In this document: positions 8,281 through 17,327 of the stretch, piece after piece
Layout: each line of letters begins with the position of its first letter
Position numbering within the stretch: position 1 is the stretch's first letter
NCBI GenBank assembly: GCA_963665525.1
Contig: OY762280.1
Location: 3,720,001-3,784,000 of the forward strand
Direction: 5' to 3'
Source: UBA12077 sp963665525
GTDB lineage: Bacteria; Bacteroidota; Bacteroidia; Bacteroidales; UBA12077
DNA: 64,000 bases
Position numbers and translations under genes: made by a program
The notes under the pieces: generated by a model
What the model was told of the DNA's origin: nothing
Database searches by the model: none
Seen by the model: only the letters and a program-made list of their open reading frames with translations

Positions 8281-10212
8281 ATGAAACATTTATTTCTAAT
8301 ATTTTTATTATTTGAAGTACTACTTGCTAAGAGCCAATCAAATAATCCAGAGGAATTCAAATCATTACGAACAAAAAGTTATAAAGGAGATATTAATATT
8401 TATTACAATCCAATCATGGATAAATATGATATTCATTTTATAAAACTCGATCTTGAAGTAACAGATCTGTCTACTTATATTTCGGGGAATGCCACCATTC
8501 AAGCTAAAGCAATAAAAGAACTTGACACCTTAATGTTTGATTTTAGTAATTACATGACTATTGACTCTGTTTTGATTAATGATAAAAAAACAAGTGTTGA
8601 TCATTCCAACAATATAATTCAATATATTTTTGATACTCCTTTAAATATCAATGAAGAGATAAAAACTCAAATTTTTTATCATGGTACTCCATATCAATAT
8701 GGTGGGGGCGTAACACATAGCTATGATAATCAATGGAACAAAAATGTTACCTGGACTCTTTCAGAATCGTTTCATGCAATGGAATGGTGGCCTTGTAAAC
8801 AAGTCATGTCTGATAAAATAGATTCAACTCATATTTTTCTTACTTGTGATAATGATTGTATGGCAGGCTCCAATGGCTTACTCAAAAATATTGTCACGCT
8901 TCCCAATAATAAGAAACGTTTTGAATGGAAAAGTTTTCATCCAATCAATTACTATTTAATATCTTATGCCGTTGCGGAATATCAAGACTATAGCATTTAT
9001 GCCTATCCGGAAGGTTCTGATCCAATTCCAATTCAAAACTTTGTATATAACAATGCAAATTATCTGGATTACAATAAAAGCGCTATTGATCAAACAGCAA
9101 GTATGATTGAATTGTATAGCGAAAAATTTGGATTGTATCCATTTGCTGATGAAAAATATGGCCACTGCTTAACTACTTTAGGTGGAGGAATGGAACATCA
9201 AACCATGACAACACTCGGTAATTTTGGTTATACTCTTGTTGCCCACGAACTAGGCCATATGTGGTTTGGCGACTATGTTACATGTGCTACATGGCAAGAT
9301 ATCTGGATCAACGAAGGGCTAACTTCTTATACCGAATATGTTGCATTAGAAAACCTAATATCCTATTCAGAAGCACAAAGCTGGATGAGCACTGCACATA
9401 CACTTGCATTAGAAGAACCTTATAAAGGCGTATATATTCCATTTGAAGATGCATTTAACGAAGGTCGTATATTTAACTATCGATTATCATATAAAAAAGG
9501 AGCTGCCTTGGTACATATGATACGTCATGAAATTAATAATGATGATTTATTTTTTAGTTCATTAAGGAATTATTTGTCTGAATATGCTGATAGTGTGGCA
9601 ACCGGTGAAGATTTTAAAAACTCTATCGAGTCAAGTACAGGAATAAATTTTGACCCATTTTTTGATCAGTGGTATTTTGGTAAAGGACATCCAAAATTTG
9701 ATGTAAATTACGCACAAATAGATGATACTTTATTATTAACCGTTAGCCAATCAACAACAACTTCCGAAACACCTTTGTTTCAAATGCATATTGACTACCA
9801 AATTAATTACCAAGGTGGAGATACCACTGTCCGTTTATATCAATCACAAAACATTGAAACTTTTAAAATACCACTATCTCAAACAGTAGCTAATATTATT
9901 GTCGATCCTGATAATTGGATTCTTAATCAACAAGGTAATGTAGATTCAATCGAATCTCCCGGTAGTAATCAATCCTTATTTAGCTTTTATCCAAATCCAG
10001 CAAAAGAAACAATCCAAATTAATTTTAATCCTAAATTGTATCGCACAGAAAAAAGGATTCAAATAATTGATTTAAATGGGCTAATTATAAAAGATTATAA
10101 ACTAAGCTTTACATCAGAACCTGTTGATATCTCATACTTGTCTAATGGTTTTTATTTTATTCGGGGAATCTCGGAAAATAATGTTTATACCTATAAGTTT
10201 CTTAAAAACTAA
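8281..10212 (+). CDS. secreted M1 family zinc aminopeptidase with T9SS sorting domain
   Basis: 643 residues with a signal peptide (1-19). The M1 catalytic core shows GGGMEHQ (301-307; GxMEN-type substrate site with His in place of Asn), the zinc motif HELGHMWFG (322-330) and the third ligand Glu345 in NEGLTSYTEY. The N-terminal ~200 residues match the saddle-like beta domain of M1 enzymes. There is no long C-terminal HEAT domain; instead the chain ends in a T9SS type A domain (FYPNPAKETI..to YTYKFLKN). It should remove N-terminal residues from peptides outside the cell or on its surface. It is a single gene. Confidence 0.9.
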   Translation: MKHLFLIFLLFEVLLAKSQSNNPEEFKSLRTKSYKGDINIYYNPIMDKYDIHFIKLDLEVTDLSTYISGNATIQAKAIKELDTLMFDFSNYMTIDSVLINDKKTSVDHSNNIIQYIFDTPLNINEEIKTQIFYHGTPYQYGGGVTHSYDNQWNKNVTWTLSESFHAMEWWPCKQVMSDKIDSTHIFLTCDNDCMAGSNGLLKNIVTLPNNKKRFEWKSFHPINYYLISYAVAEYQDYSIYAYPEGSDPIPIQNFVYNNANYLDYNKSAIDQTASMIELYSEKFGLYPFADEKYGHCLTTLGGGMEHQTMTTLGNFGYTLVAHELGHMWFGDYVTCATWQDIWINEGLTSYTEYVALENLISYSEAQSWMSTAHTLALEEPYKGVYIPFEDAFNEGRIFNYRLSYKKGAALVHMIRHEINNDDLFFSSLRNYLSEYADSVATGEDFKNSIESSTGINFDPFFDQWYFGKGHPKFDVNYAQIDDTLLLTVSQSTTTSETPLFQMHIDYQINYQGGDTTVRLYQSQNIETFKIPLSQTVANIIVDPDNWILNQQGNVDSIESPGSNQSLFSFYPNPAKETIQINFNPKLYRTEKRIQIIDLNGLIIKDYKLSFTSEPVDISYLSNGFYFIRGISENNVYTYKFLKN

Positions 10213-10319
10213 TCTTTATGCCAATTTATATCAAGTTAATTAGATACTTTAATTCAAAACAAAATTTTTAATAATACGTATAATATATTAGCAATTACTG
10301 AATTAACACCTAAATCAAT

Positions 10320-10327
10320 AAGGAGGT
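10320..10327 (+). promoter_or_regulatory. full Shine-Dalgarno sequence, unusual in this phylum
   Basis: AAGGAGGT sits 6 bases before the ATG at 10334. Bacteroidota genes rarely use strong Shine-Dalgarno sites, and no neighbour here has one like it. It fixes the start of the zinc-ribbon protein. Confidence 0.7.
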
Positions 10328-10333
10328 ACTGTC

Positions 10334-10729
10334 ATGAAACAAAATTTTATATGTCCCAAATGCAAAGGCTACCTTAATGTAGGAAACCATATTATCTTAG
10401 TTGCTGAAAATAAAGGTACACGAGGATTGGTTCTTTTTAATCCTGAACTTGGAAATTATACTACTGAGCAGAACCCAGAATTCAAGGCTGTAGAGGAAGA
10501 AAAATATGAGTTCTTTTGTCCTTTATGTAAAGAGAAATTAGCTGCTGATCTTCATGATAATCTTTCTCATATTGTGATGATCGATCAGGATCAGAAAGAA
10601 TATCAGATCTTATTTAGCAAAATTGCCGGAGAAAAAAGCACTTATAAAATCATAGGAGAATCAGCAGAAGTATACGGTAATCATCATTCAAATTACATCG
10701 ATTTTATTACATTAAGTCGCACAAAATAA
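10334..10729 (+). CDS. small zinc-ribbon-like protein of unknown function
   Basis: 131 residues, not recognised beyond its metal motif. Two CPxC knuckles, Cys7/Cys10 (FICPKCKGYL) and Cys62/Cys65 (FFCPLCKEKL), probably bind one zinc. The remainder is a mixed alpha/beta stretch without signal peptide or membrane segment, so it is cytoplasmic. The start is supported by an exceptionally strong ribosome binding site. It could be an RNA- or protein-binding regulator. A terminator follows at once. Confidence 0.7.
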   Translation: MKQNFICPKCKGYLNVGNHIILVAENKGTRGLVLFNPELGNYTTEQNPEFKAVEEEKYEFFCPLCKEKLAADLHDNLSHIVMIDQDQKEYQILFSKIAGEKSTYKIIGESAEVYGNHHSNYIDFITLSRTK

Positions 10730-10730
10730 A

Positions 10731-10757
10731 AAAGAGAGGAAATCCTCTCTTTTTTAT
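10731..10757. terminator. bidirectional terminator
   Basis: AGAGAGGA/TCCTCTCT hairpin (10733-10740 with 10743-10750) with A and T tracts on opposite sides, lying between the convergent zinc-ribbon and YitT-family genes. Confidence 0.8.
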
Positions 10758-10759
10758 TT

Positions 10760-11701
10760 TTATTGTACTTCTCGAATGGGTTTAAATCCATTCCCAAGAA
10801 CTTCATGTGCATCTATAACAGTCATAAATGCATATGGGTCAATTTCTTTAATAAAATCTTGTAAAATTCCCTGCTCTCGTCTATTTACATTCGTGAAGAT
10901 TATTTTCTTATCTAAACCTTTATACATTCCAACACCATTAATAAGTGTACCACCACGATTAAGGTCTTTAATAATTTTATCTCTTATTTCTTCATATTTA
11001 TCTGAAATAATGAACAAGGCCTTATCGTAACTTACACCTTGCATTGTTGCATCAATAACCTTACCGGTTATATAAATTACAATCCATGAGTAAAGTGGGA
11101 TTTTCCAATCTTTAAATACGATTAAACCAAGCAAAACAATGACTGAATCAACTGCAATTAATAAAAGACCTAAGGACATTCGTGTATATTTTGCTGCTAT
11201 CATAGCAATAATATCCGATCCTCCCGATGTTGCTCTTGTTTTAAAAATTAATGCCAATCCAAAACCAATAAGAACACCACCAAAAATACAAGATAGTAAT
11301 ACATCATCCACTAATGCACCATCAAAACGTTCATCCAAAAAATCAATAAAAATGGATGATAAAACAAATCCAACAACCGTTTTAACACCAAATCGAGGTC
11401 CTAGTATCTTTATTCCCATAATGGTTAAAGGAACATTTAACAGCAAGCCTACAAAACCAATTCCAAGTCCATCTTTAAAAATAGGTTCACTAAGGAAGGG
11501 TACTTTAATACCACCATGCATGATGTCAGCCGTAATATTTTTTACAACAATACCTATTCCGTAAACCCCTCCCGGAACAATTTTATGAGGATCAATAAAA
11601 TATACAAATCCGGCCGCTAAAATAAACGACCCAATAGCTATAAGCGTATAGCTATAGAACCATTCTTTTGAAAGAAATTTTTCTTTAGTAATAAATGTCA
11701 T
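10760..11701 (-). CDS. YitT family membrane protein (DUF161 + DUF2179)
   Basis: 313 residues. Five to six hydrophobic segments lie in about 15-215, including the YitT signature GGVYGIGIVVKN and the second half-repeat TRATSGGSDIIAMI. The C-terminal soluble domain (about 225-313) is DUF2179, with ALFIISDKYEEI, DLNRGGTLINGVGMY and DPYAFMTVIDAHEVLG. The inner-membrane protein is of uncertain transport function. A perfect -7 box TATTTTTG lies on the minus strand at 11737-11744, 36 bp before the start. It is monocistronic. Confidence 0.88.
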   Translation of the reverse strand: MTFITKEKFLSKEWFYSYTLIAIGSFILAAGFVYFIDPHKIVPGGVYGIGIVVKNITADIMHGGIKVPFLSEPIFKDGLGIGFVGLLLNVPLTIMGIKILGPRFGVKTVVGFVLSSIFIDFLDERFDGALVDDVLLSCIFGGVLIGFGLALIFKTRATSGGSDIIAMIAAKYTRMSLGLLLIAVDSVIVLLGLIVFKDWKIPLYSWIVIYITGKVIDATMQGVSYDKALFIISDKYEEIRDKIIKDLNRGGTLINGVGMYKGLDKKIIFTNVNRREQGILQDFIKEIDPYAFMTVIDAHEVLGNGFKPIREVQ

Positions 11702-11787
11702 CGATATATGTTTTTATTTGAGCATTAAATACGCGGCAAAAATATATCTTTTTAATGAAAAGCTAATATAAAGCTTAATAATTTGCA

Positions 11788-11817
11788 TAAAAAAACAAGG
11801 AGTATAAGTCCTTGTTT
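11788..11817 (-). terminator. intrinsic terminator of the Usp gene
   Basis: AAACAAGGA/TCCTTGTTT stem (11793-11801 with 11809-11817) followed on the minus strand by a T tract, 25 bases after the Usp stop. Confidence 0.75.
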
Positions 11818-11841
11818 TATAATATTTTATTTAAACTGATT

Positions 11842-12675
11842 CTATCCTCCTGTAGCACTAAAGCTTCCATAACGACTCAAATCAGTTCTTGGATTTACAA
11901 CCATTACAGGAATTTTAGCTGTATTAGCAATAATATATTGTTCCTGAGCACCAAGTACATAATCGGTTAATCCAATTCCTTTTGTTGTCATTATTAATAT
12001 CATATCAGCATCTACTTTTTGTGCAAATGCAATAGATTCTTCTGCAGAATTACTTCCAGCTATTCTATGTAATTCATAATCACAATCATATTTATCAAGT
12101 ATCTTTTCCGCAAAATGTACATTCGCCATTAATTTGGCATTTAATGACTTATCTTTCAAAGTTGGAACAATAATGTTAATTTTAACATCAAAGTATTTAA
12201 CCAGGAACAAGGCCCATTGTAATTTTTGTTTGGCTTCACTTCTATAATCCAAAGGGAATACAATGTCTTTGAAAATTTCTTTTTTTGTTGGAGGTTCCTG
12301 TATAACAATAAATGGAATCTTAGATCCCACAATCACTTTTAATGCATAACTTCCTGTGAACTTTTGCATTCCTTTAATTCCATGAGTTCCCATAATAACC
12401 ATGCTTACATTATTCTCTGAAGCATAGTCGGAAATTACATGAAACAAACTTCCTTCAAGAACTAGCGGGTGTAATTCTACACCATATTTTGCATTTAACT
12501 TTTCTATATCTTTATTTAGCTCTTTGAGTGCTTCTTCACCCTTTTTAATTGATTTAACCACATGAATTAAAGTGATTTGATCATTGAGTTTATTTGCAAT
12601 TTTCAAAGCATGTTGTAAGGCTGCTTCTGCAACTTCAGTAAAATCCCAAGGAACTAATAATATGTCTTTTTCCAT
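11842..12675 (-). CDS. tandem universal stress protein (two UspA domains)
   Basis: 277 residues containing two UspA folds, about 1-140 and 141-265. The first keeps an ATP-binding signature of the G-2x-G-9x-G-S type (GTHGIKGMQKFTGS). The second is more divergent (TTKGIGLTDYVLGAQEQYI), so it may not bind nucleotide. The tail PRTDLSRYGSFSATGG is typical of a Bacteroidota Usp subfamily. It is cytoplasmic and presumably stress-responsive; no target is known. Single gene with its own terminator. Confidence 0.9.
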   Translation of the reverse strand: MEKDILLVPWDFTEVAEAALQHALKIANKLNDQITLIHVVKSIKKGEEALKELNKDIEKLNAKYGVELHPLVLEGSLFHVISDYASENNVSMVIMGTHGIKGMQKFTGSYALKVIVGSKIPFIVIQEPPTKKEIFKDIVFPLDYRSEAKQKLQWALFLVKYFDVKINIIVPTLKDKSLNAKLMANVHFAEKILDKYDCDYELHRIAGSNSAEESIAFAQKVDADMILIMTTKGIGLTDYVLGAQEQYIIANTAKIPVMVVNPRTDLSRYGSFSATGG

Positions 12676-12942
12676 AATCTATAAGGTTTACATAACTACC
12701 CAAAAATGTAATTTTAGATTTGAAAAGTTAAACAACTTTTCAATGATTTGCAAAACTTTTTATTAAAATAATTTTTAACCTCTTTTTTAGATAAAAAACA
12801 AAGCTGGCATTTATCTCTCACGCAAAAGGTTATAATGTTAATTTTCTGCACCTTACAAAAGTTCCGTGGTTTTTTTTAATGTATAAGCATATTGTTTTTC
12901 AATAATTTACTTTTCTTTGCTGATGCTTAAAAAGAATTATTT

Positions 12943-13590
12943 ATGGAAAATCAAAAAGTAAAAAACAAAAAAGTAATTGGTTTGATATATGGAATATTAA
13001 CCATTTTACTTGGTATTGGTGGAATTACTCTATTACTCTCTGCTCTATTTTTCTTTTTAACCTTATTTAACCCCAATTTTGAACCATTTTTCCCCGTGGT
13101 AGAAGTGCCTTTGGAAGTTTCTGAAAATGCTTCTTTAGAATTGAAAAATGGTAATTTATATGACATTTTAATTGATGAAGCTTATGTGTCATTTAATGTA
13201 AATAGCAAGTATGGATTTGCAGGAACATTAAATTTCTTATTTTTTGAGTTCATGTTAATTATTGCCTTTTACATTATCTTCTTGCTCTGGAAAATTTTCA
13301 GATCCATTCGTTTATCTCTTAGAAACGAGAATCCTTTTCATCCTAAAAACATTTGGAGGATTCGGATTATTGCTTTCGCAATTTTATTATCTGCAATCTT
13401 AGAAATGATTTATCCAATTATTCTAAAATATTTGTGGTTTGATAAAATCAATATGCTGGATAAAGCTTTCGATTTAAAACTCAATTTTGATGCTTCCATC
13501 GATTTATTTTGGGCACTCATTGTTTTAGTCGTTGCCGAAATTTACCGAATTGGATTGGAAATGAAAAAAGAACAAGAACTAACCATTTAA
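12943..13590 (+). CDS. DUF2975 family membrane protein
   Basis: 215 residues with four predicted membrane helices (about 12-38, 92-118, 140-165 and 183-202) and an extracytoplasmic loop between helices 1 and 2. The ENPFHPKNIWRIRIIA motif after helix 2 is the DUF2975 signature. DUF2975 genes are typically followed by a small Xre-type regulator, as here (14-bp gap), and the pair is thought to form a membrane-linked regulatory unit. The function is unknown. Confidence 0.82.
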   Translation: MENQKVKNKKVIGLIYGILTILLGIGGITLLLSALFFFLTLFNPNFEPFFPVVEVPLEVSENASLELKNGNLYDILIDEAYVSFNVNSKYGFAGTLNFLFFEFMLIIAFYIIFLLWKIFRSIRLSLRNENPFHPKNIWRIRIIAFAILLSAILEMIYPIILKYLWFDKINMLDKAFDLKLNFDASIDLFWALIVLVVAEIYRIGLEMKKEQELTI

Positions 13591-13604
13591 AAACCTGACC
13601 TAAA

Positions 13605-13814
13605 ATGCCTATTATTACTAAACTTGATAATGTTCTCGCTAAAAGAAGAATGTCTCTGACCGAACTTTCTGAACGAGTTGATATTACCATAGCAAATCTC
13701 TCCATTTTAAAAAGCGGAAAAGCAAAAGCCATTCGCTTTTCAACCTTGGAAGCTATTTGTAAAGAATTAAAATGTAGACCTGGTGATATTTTAGATTTTA
13801 AAACAGAAGAATAA
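13605..13814 (+). CDS. small Xre/YozG-type HTH regulator, partner of the DUF2975 protein
   Basis: 69 residues, essentially one Cro/C1 HTH domain: LAKRRMSLTELSERVDITIANLSILKSGKAKAIRFSTLEAICKEL, ending in the typical CRPGDIL motif. It binds DNA in the cytoplasm, most likely near its own operon. It starts 14 bp after the DUF2975 gene and is followed 32 bp later by an M16 peptidase gene with no visible terminator, so some read-through is possible. Confidence 0.85.
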   Translation: MPIITKLDNVLAKRRMSLTELSERVDITIANLSILKSGKAKAIRFSTLEAICKELKCRPGDILDFKTEE

Positions 13815-13846
13815 ATAATCAATTATTAATAATAACACTTAAAAAA

Positions 13847-15169
13847 ATGAAATTTTTTCAACTATTAACTTTGCTATTATTCTTTTTTGCAAGTGCAGTG
13901 TTTTCACAAACTAGCAAAATTGAATTTGAAGAATACGATTTAGATAATGGATTACATGTTATTTTGCATCAAGATAACAGTTTCCCTTTGGTTGTTGTTA
14001 CCATTACATATCATGTAGGTTCGAAAAACGAAAGACCTGATAGAACAGGTTTTGCACACTTTTTTGAACATTTAATGTTCGAAGGTTCAGCAAATATTCC
14101 TCGTGGTGAATATTCAAAAATTGTTGATAAAGCAGGAGGAACACTGAATGCTAATACAACCTGGGATAGAACATTTTTTTACGAAGTGCTTTCATCCAAT
14201 CAAATAGAATTAGGACTTTGGCTAGAATCTGAGCGAATGCTTCATTTAAATGTTGATTCAATAGGAGTAGCTACTCAAAAGAAAGTTGTTACCGAAGAAA
14301 TTAAGGAGCGTGAAGATAATCAACCTTATATGAGTTTTCAAAGAGAGGTGGTTAAACGTGCATTTGTTGAACATCCATATCAATGGACCGTATTAGGAAA
14401 AGCAGAGCATATTATGGCTGCTACAGAAGACGATTACAAGAATTTTTATAATGACTTTTATGTTCCAAATAATGCCGTATTAACAATCGTTGGTGACATT
14501 GATTTTGATGATACCAAAAAACTCATCAGTAAATATTATGCTGATATTCCTGCTAGCACAAAAGAAATTTACAGACCAACTCAGGTTGAGCCCATTAAGC
14601 ACCAGGAAGTTCGTGATACTATTTATGATAATATTCAGCTTCCTGCTATTTTCCAGGCCTACCACACACCTAAAAATGGAACTGATGATTATTATGCTGT
14701 TGATATGCTAGCTACCTTACTTTCTGGTGGAGAAAGTTCTAGGTTTTATAAAGTATTGGTTGATGAAAAACAAGTAGCAATGGAAGCAATGTCTTTTCCT
14801 TTTCCTTACGAAGATGCTGGATTAGCATTTGCATTTGCACTGCCAAATATGGGAGTCGAATTACACGATCTTGAAGCTGCAATGGATACTGAAATTGAAA
14901 AAGTTCAAAATGAACTTATTTCAGATACAGAGCTTCAAAAACTAAAAAATCAGTATGAAACTAATTTTGTAAACTCAAATGCTAGCTTAGAAAGTAGAGC
15001 ATATAATTTAGCTATTAATTATACTTTTCATAAAAATGCTAATTTAATTAATACTGAAATTGATAAATATCTGGCAGTTACAAAAGAAGATATCATGCGT
15101 GTTGCTAAAGAATATTTTAGAAAAGATAACCGTGTAGTATTATATTACTTACCAAAACAACAACAATAA
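13847..15169 (+). CDS. M16 family zinc peptidase, catalytic subunit
   Basis: 440 residues with a signal peptide (1-20). The inverted zinc motif HFFEH occupies 71-75, and the distal Glu ligand lies in VVTEEIKERE (Glu150/151). The two M16 halves fit the ~440-residue length of the small, heterodimeric M16B type. It is periplasmic and degrades peptides. The next gene encodes the non-catalytic partner (24-bp gap), so the two proteins likely form a heterodimer in which the partner supplies the Arg/Tyr substrate-binding pair. Confidence 0.92.
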   Translation: MKFFQLLTLLLFFFASAVFSQTSKIEFEEYDLDNGLHVILHQDNSFPLVVVTITYHVGSKNERPDRTGFAHFFEHLMFEGSANIPRGEYSKIVDKAGGTLNANTTWDRTFFYEVLSSNQIELGLWLESERMLHLNVDSIGVATQKKVVTEEIKEREDNQPYMSFQREVVKRAFVEHPYQWTVLGKAEHIMAATEDDYKNFYNDFYVPNNAVLTIVGDIDFDDTKKLISKYYADIPASTKEIYRPTQVEPIKHQEVRDTIYDNIQLPAIFQAYHTPKNGTDDYYAVDMLATLLSGGESSRFYKVLVDEKQVAMEAMSFPFPYEDAGLAFAFALPNMGVELHDLEAAMDTEIEKVQNELISDTELQKLKNQYETNFVNSNASLESRAYNLAINYTFHKNANLINTEIDKYLAVTKEDIMRVAKEYFRKDNRVVLYYLPKQQQ

Positions 15170-15193
15170 GTACTTTAAATAAAATCTAATAAA

Positions 15194-17269
15194 ATGAAAA
15201 ATATTAAATCAATCATATTCCTATTTTTAGGATTGTTTTTAAGCTTTGCTGTCCATGCACAATTGGATAGAAGCATACAACCTAAACCAGGTCCTGCACC
15301 AGAATTTAAAATTGGAGAATATAAAACTTTTACATTAGATAATGGATTAAAAGTAATTGTTGTTGAGAATCATAAAGTGCCAAGAATTTCTTTTCAACTA
15401 AGCATCGATGTAGACCCCGTTTTAGAAAATGACGCCATTGGTTATGTTTCAATGACAGGTAATTTATTAAGATCAGGAACAAGTAATAAATCAAAAGTAG
15501 AAATCGACGAAGCTATTGATTTTATTGGTGCTAATCTTACAAGCTATCAAAATGGAATTTATGGTCTTACTTTAACCAAGCATAAAGATGAATTTTTACA
15601 GATATTTTCAGATGTATTGCTAAATCCTTCATTCCCTGAAGAAGAAGTTGAAAAAACTAAAAAACAATCTATTTCCGGTTTAGTATCCTCAAAAACTAAC
15701 CCTCAGTTTATAGCCAACAGGGTAGGGCAAAAGTTACGTAATGGAAACCACCCTTATGCTGAAATTGAAACTGAAGAAAGCATTAGCAAAATCACTAGAG
15801 ATCACTTAGTTAAATATTATAATAAATTCTATAAGCCAAATGTATCCTATCTTGTTATTGTTGGTGATATTAGCTTAAAGCAAGCAAAAAAAGATGCCGA
15901 ACAATATTTTGGTACTTGGAAAAAAGGGAATGTTGAAAAATTCGAATACCAATTCCCAAATAAGAATGTTGGAACACGAGTTGCTCTCGTGCATAAAGAA
16001 GATGCTGTTCAATCATACATTAACATTACATATCCTATTAACTTAAGTGTCGGCGATAAAGATGCAATCCCGGCAGTTCTAGCAAACGATGTGCTTGGAA
16101 GCGGTGCTTTTTCGGCTCGATTAATTTCAAACTTACGTGAAGATAAAGGTTATACTTATGGTGCCTATTCAGATTTATCAAGAGATGAATTGGTTGGTCA
16201 TTTCAGCGCTTATGCCCAAGTAGGAACAGATGTGACAGATGATGCTGTTAACCAGTTTATTCTTGAAATGAACAGAATGAAAAATGAGTTAGTGGGTGAT
16301 GAAGAATTAGATCTTTTCAAAACCATTCGAACCGGAAGTTTAGCACGTTCATTAGAAAATCCTCGTACAATTGCTCGTTTTGCAGTAAATACAATGAAAT
16401 ATTCATTGCCCGAAGATTATTATCAAAAATATTTTGAAAACATTGATGCTGTAACTCCAGATCAGATTATGGCTGTTGCTCAAAAATACATTGATCCTGA
16501 ACAAGCAATCATTGTTGTTGTTGGTGATAAAGAAAAACTAATGGAGCCGCTTAAAAAGTACAGTTCTACAGGAAAAGTTGAATTATACGACATGTATGGT
16601 AATCCTGTAAAAGAAGAAGCTAAAAAGGCCCTTCCAGATGGACTAACGGCAGAACTAGTTCTTGATAAATACTTTGAAGCCATTGGAGGAAAAGAAAATC
16701 TTGAGAAAATTCAGGATATAACTACCGTTGCCACAACAAGCATGAATGGTATGGAGATCGAACAAAAAACCTATCATAAAGCTCCAAATAAATATGCTAT
16801 GATCATGTCGATGAATGGAAATGTTATGATGCAACAAGCATTTAATGGAGAACGAGGCGTGATGAAAAGTTTCCAGGGAGAACAAGAAATTATAGGTGAA
16901 GATCTTGAAAACTTAAAAATTGATGCTGTATTAAATGTAGAACTTAAATACAAAGAGCTGGGTGTTGAAGCCAGCTTAGAAGCAATTGAAAAGATTGGAC
17001 CAAAAGATGCTTATAAATTAAAAATAGTTAAGCCTAGTGGCCAAACTATTTACGATTATTATGATGTAGAAAGCGGTTTAAAAGTTCAAACTAAACAAAC
17101 CATTGTAGCTCCTCAGGGAGAATTTACACAAATGCAATCATACTCAGATTACCAGGAAATTGAAGGAATTAAATTTCCATTTCTATTAAACATTTCTGGC
17201 GTACAAAATATGGAACTTAAAGTGGATTCAATCCTTATTAATACGGATTTAAACGATGACTTATTTTAA
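15194..17269 (+). CDS. M16 family non-catalytic subunit fused to a LolA-like C-terminal domain
   Basis: 691 residues with a signal peptide (1-22). The first ~470 residues are an M16 fold that lacks HxxEH (the aligned segment is AIGYVSMTGNLLRSGTS) but keeps the Arg/Tyr motif NLREDKGYTYGAY (about 311-323). This is the usual division of labour with the upstream catalytic subunit. From about residue 480 there is an extra ~200-residue beta-rich domain (LDKYFEAIGGKENLEKI... YDYYDVESGLKVQ... SDYQEIEGIKFPFLL) resembling LolA/outer-membrane lipoprotein-sorting folds. That domain could bind lipid or peptide substrate. A strong terminator follows. Confidence 0.88.
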   Translation: MKNIKSIIFLFLGLFLSFAVHAQLDRSIQPKPGPAPEFKIGEYKTFTLDNGLKVIVVENHKVPRISFQLSIDVDPVLENDAIGYVSMTGNLLRSGTSNKSKVEIDEAIDFIGANLTSYQNGIYGLTLTKHKDEFLQIFSDVLLNPSFPEEEVEKTKKQSISGLVSSKTNPQFIANRVGQKLRNGNHPYAEIETEESISKITRDHLVKYYNKFYKPNVSYLVIVGDISLKQAKKDAEQYFGTWKKGNVEKFEYQFPNKNVGTRVALVHKEDAVQSYINITYPINLSVGDKDAIPAVLANDVLGSGAFSARLISNLREDKGYTYGAYSDLSRDELVGHFSAYAQVGTDVTDDAVNQFILEMNRMKNELVGDEELDLFKTIRTGSLARSLENPRTIARFAVNTMKYSLPEDYYQKYFENIDAVTPDQIMAVAQKYIDPEQAIIVVVGDKEKLMEPLKKYSSTGKVELYDMYGNPVKEEAKKALPDGLTAELVLDKYFEAIGGKENLEKIQDITTVATTSMNGMEIEQKTYHKAPNKYAMIMSMNGNVMMQQAFNGERGVMKSFQGEQEIIGEDLENLKIDAVLNVELKYKELGVEASLEAIEKIGPKDAYKLKIVKPSGQTIYDYYDVESGLKVQTKQTIVAPQGEFTQMQSYSDYQEIEGIKFPFLLNISGVQNMELKVDSILINTDLNDDLF

Positions 17270-17285
17270 TCACAAATACATTGGT

Positions 17286-17327
17286 GATAAAGAAAGTCCG
17301 GGTCAATTGACCCGGACTTTCTTTATC
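17286..17327. terminator. perfect 42-bp palindromic bidirectional terminator
   Basis: Positions 17286-17306 are the exact reverse complement of 17307-17327, with a GC-rich core GTCCGGGTCA. It serves the M16 operon (plus) and the nuclease paralogue (minus). The stop codon of the minus-strand gene (17323-17325) lies inside the stem. Confidence 0.85.

Noticed and set aside
11139..11564. 141-codon plus-strand frame antisense to the YitT gene
   Set aside because: It is the shadow of a well-supported membrane protein; the translation has no domain, signal or start context.
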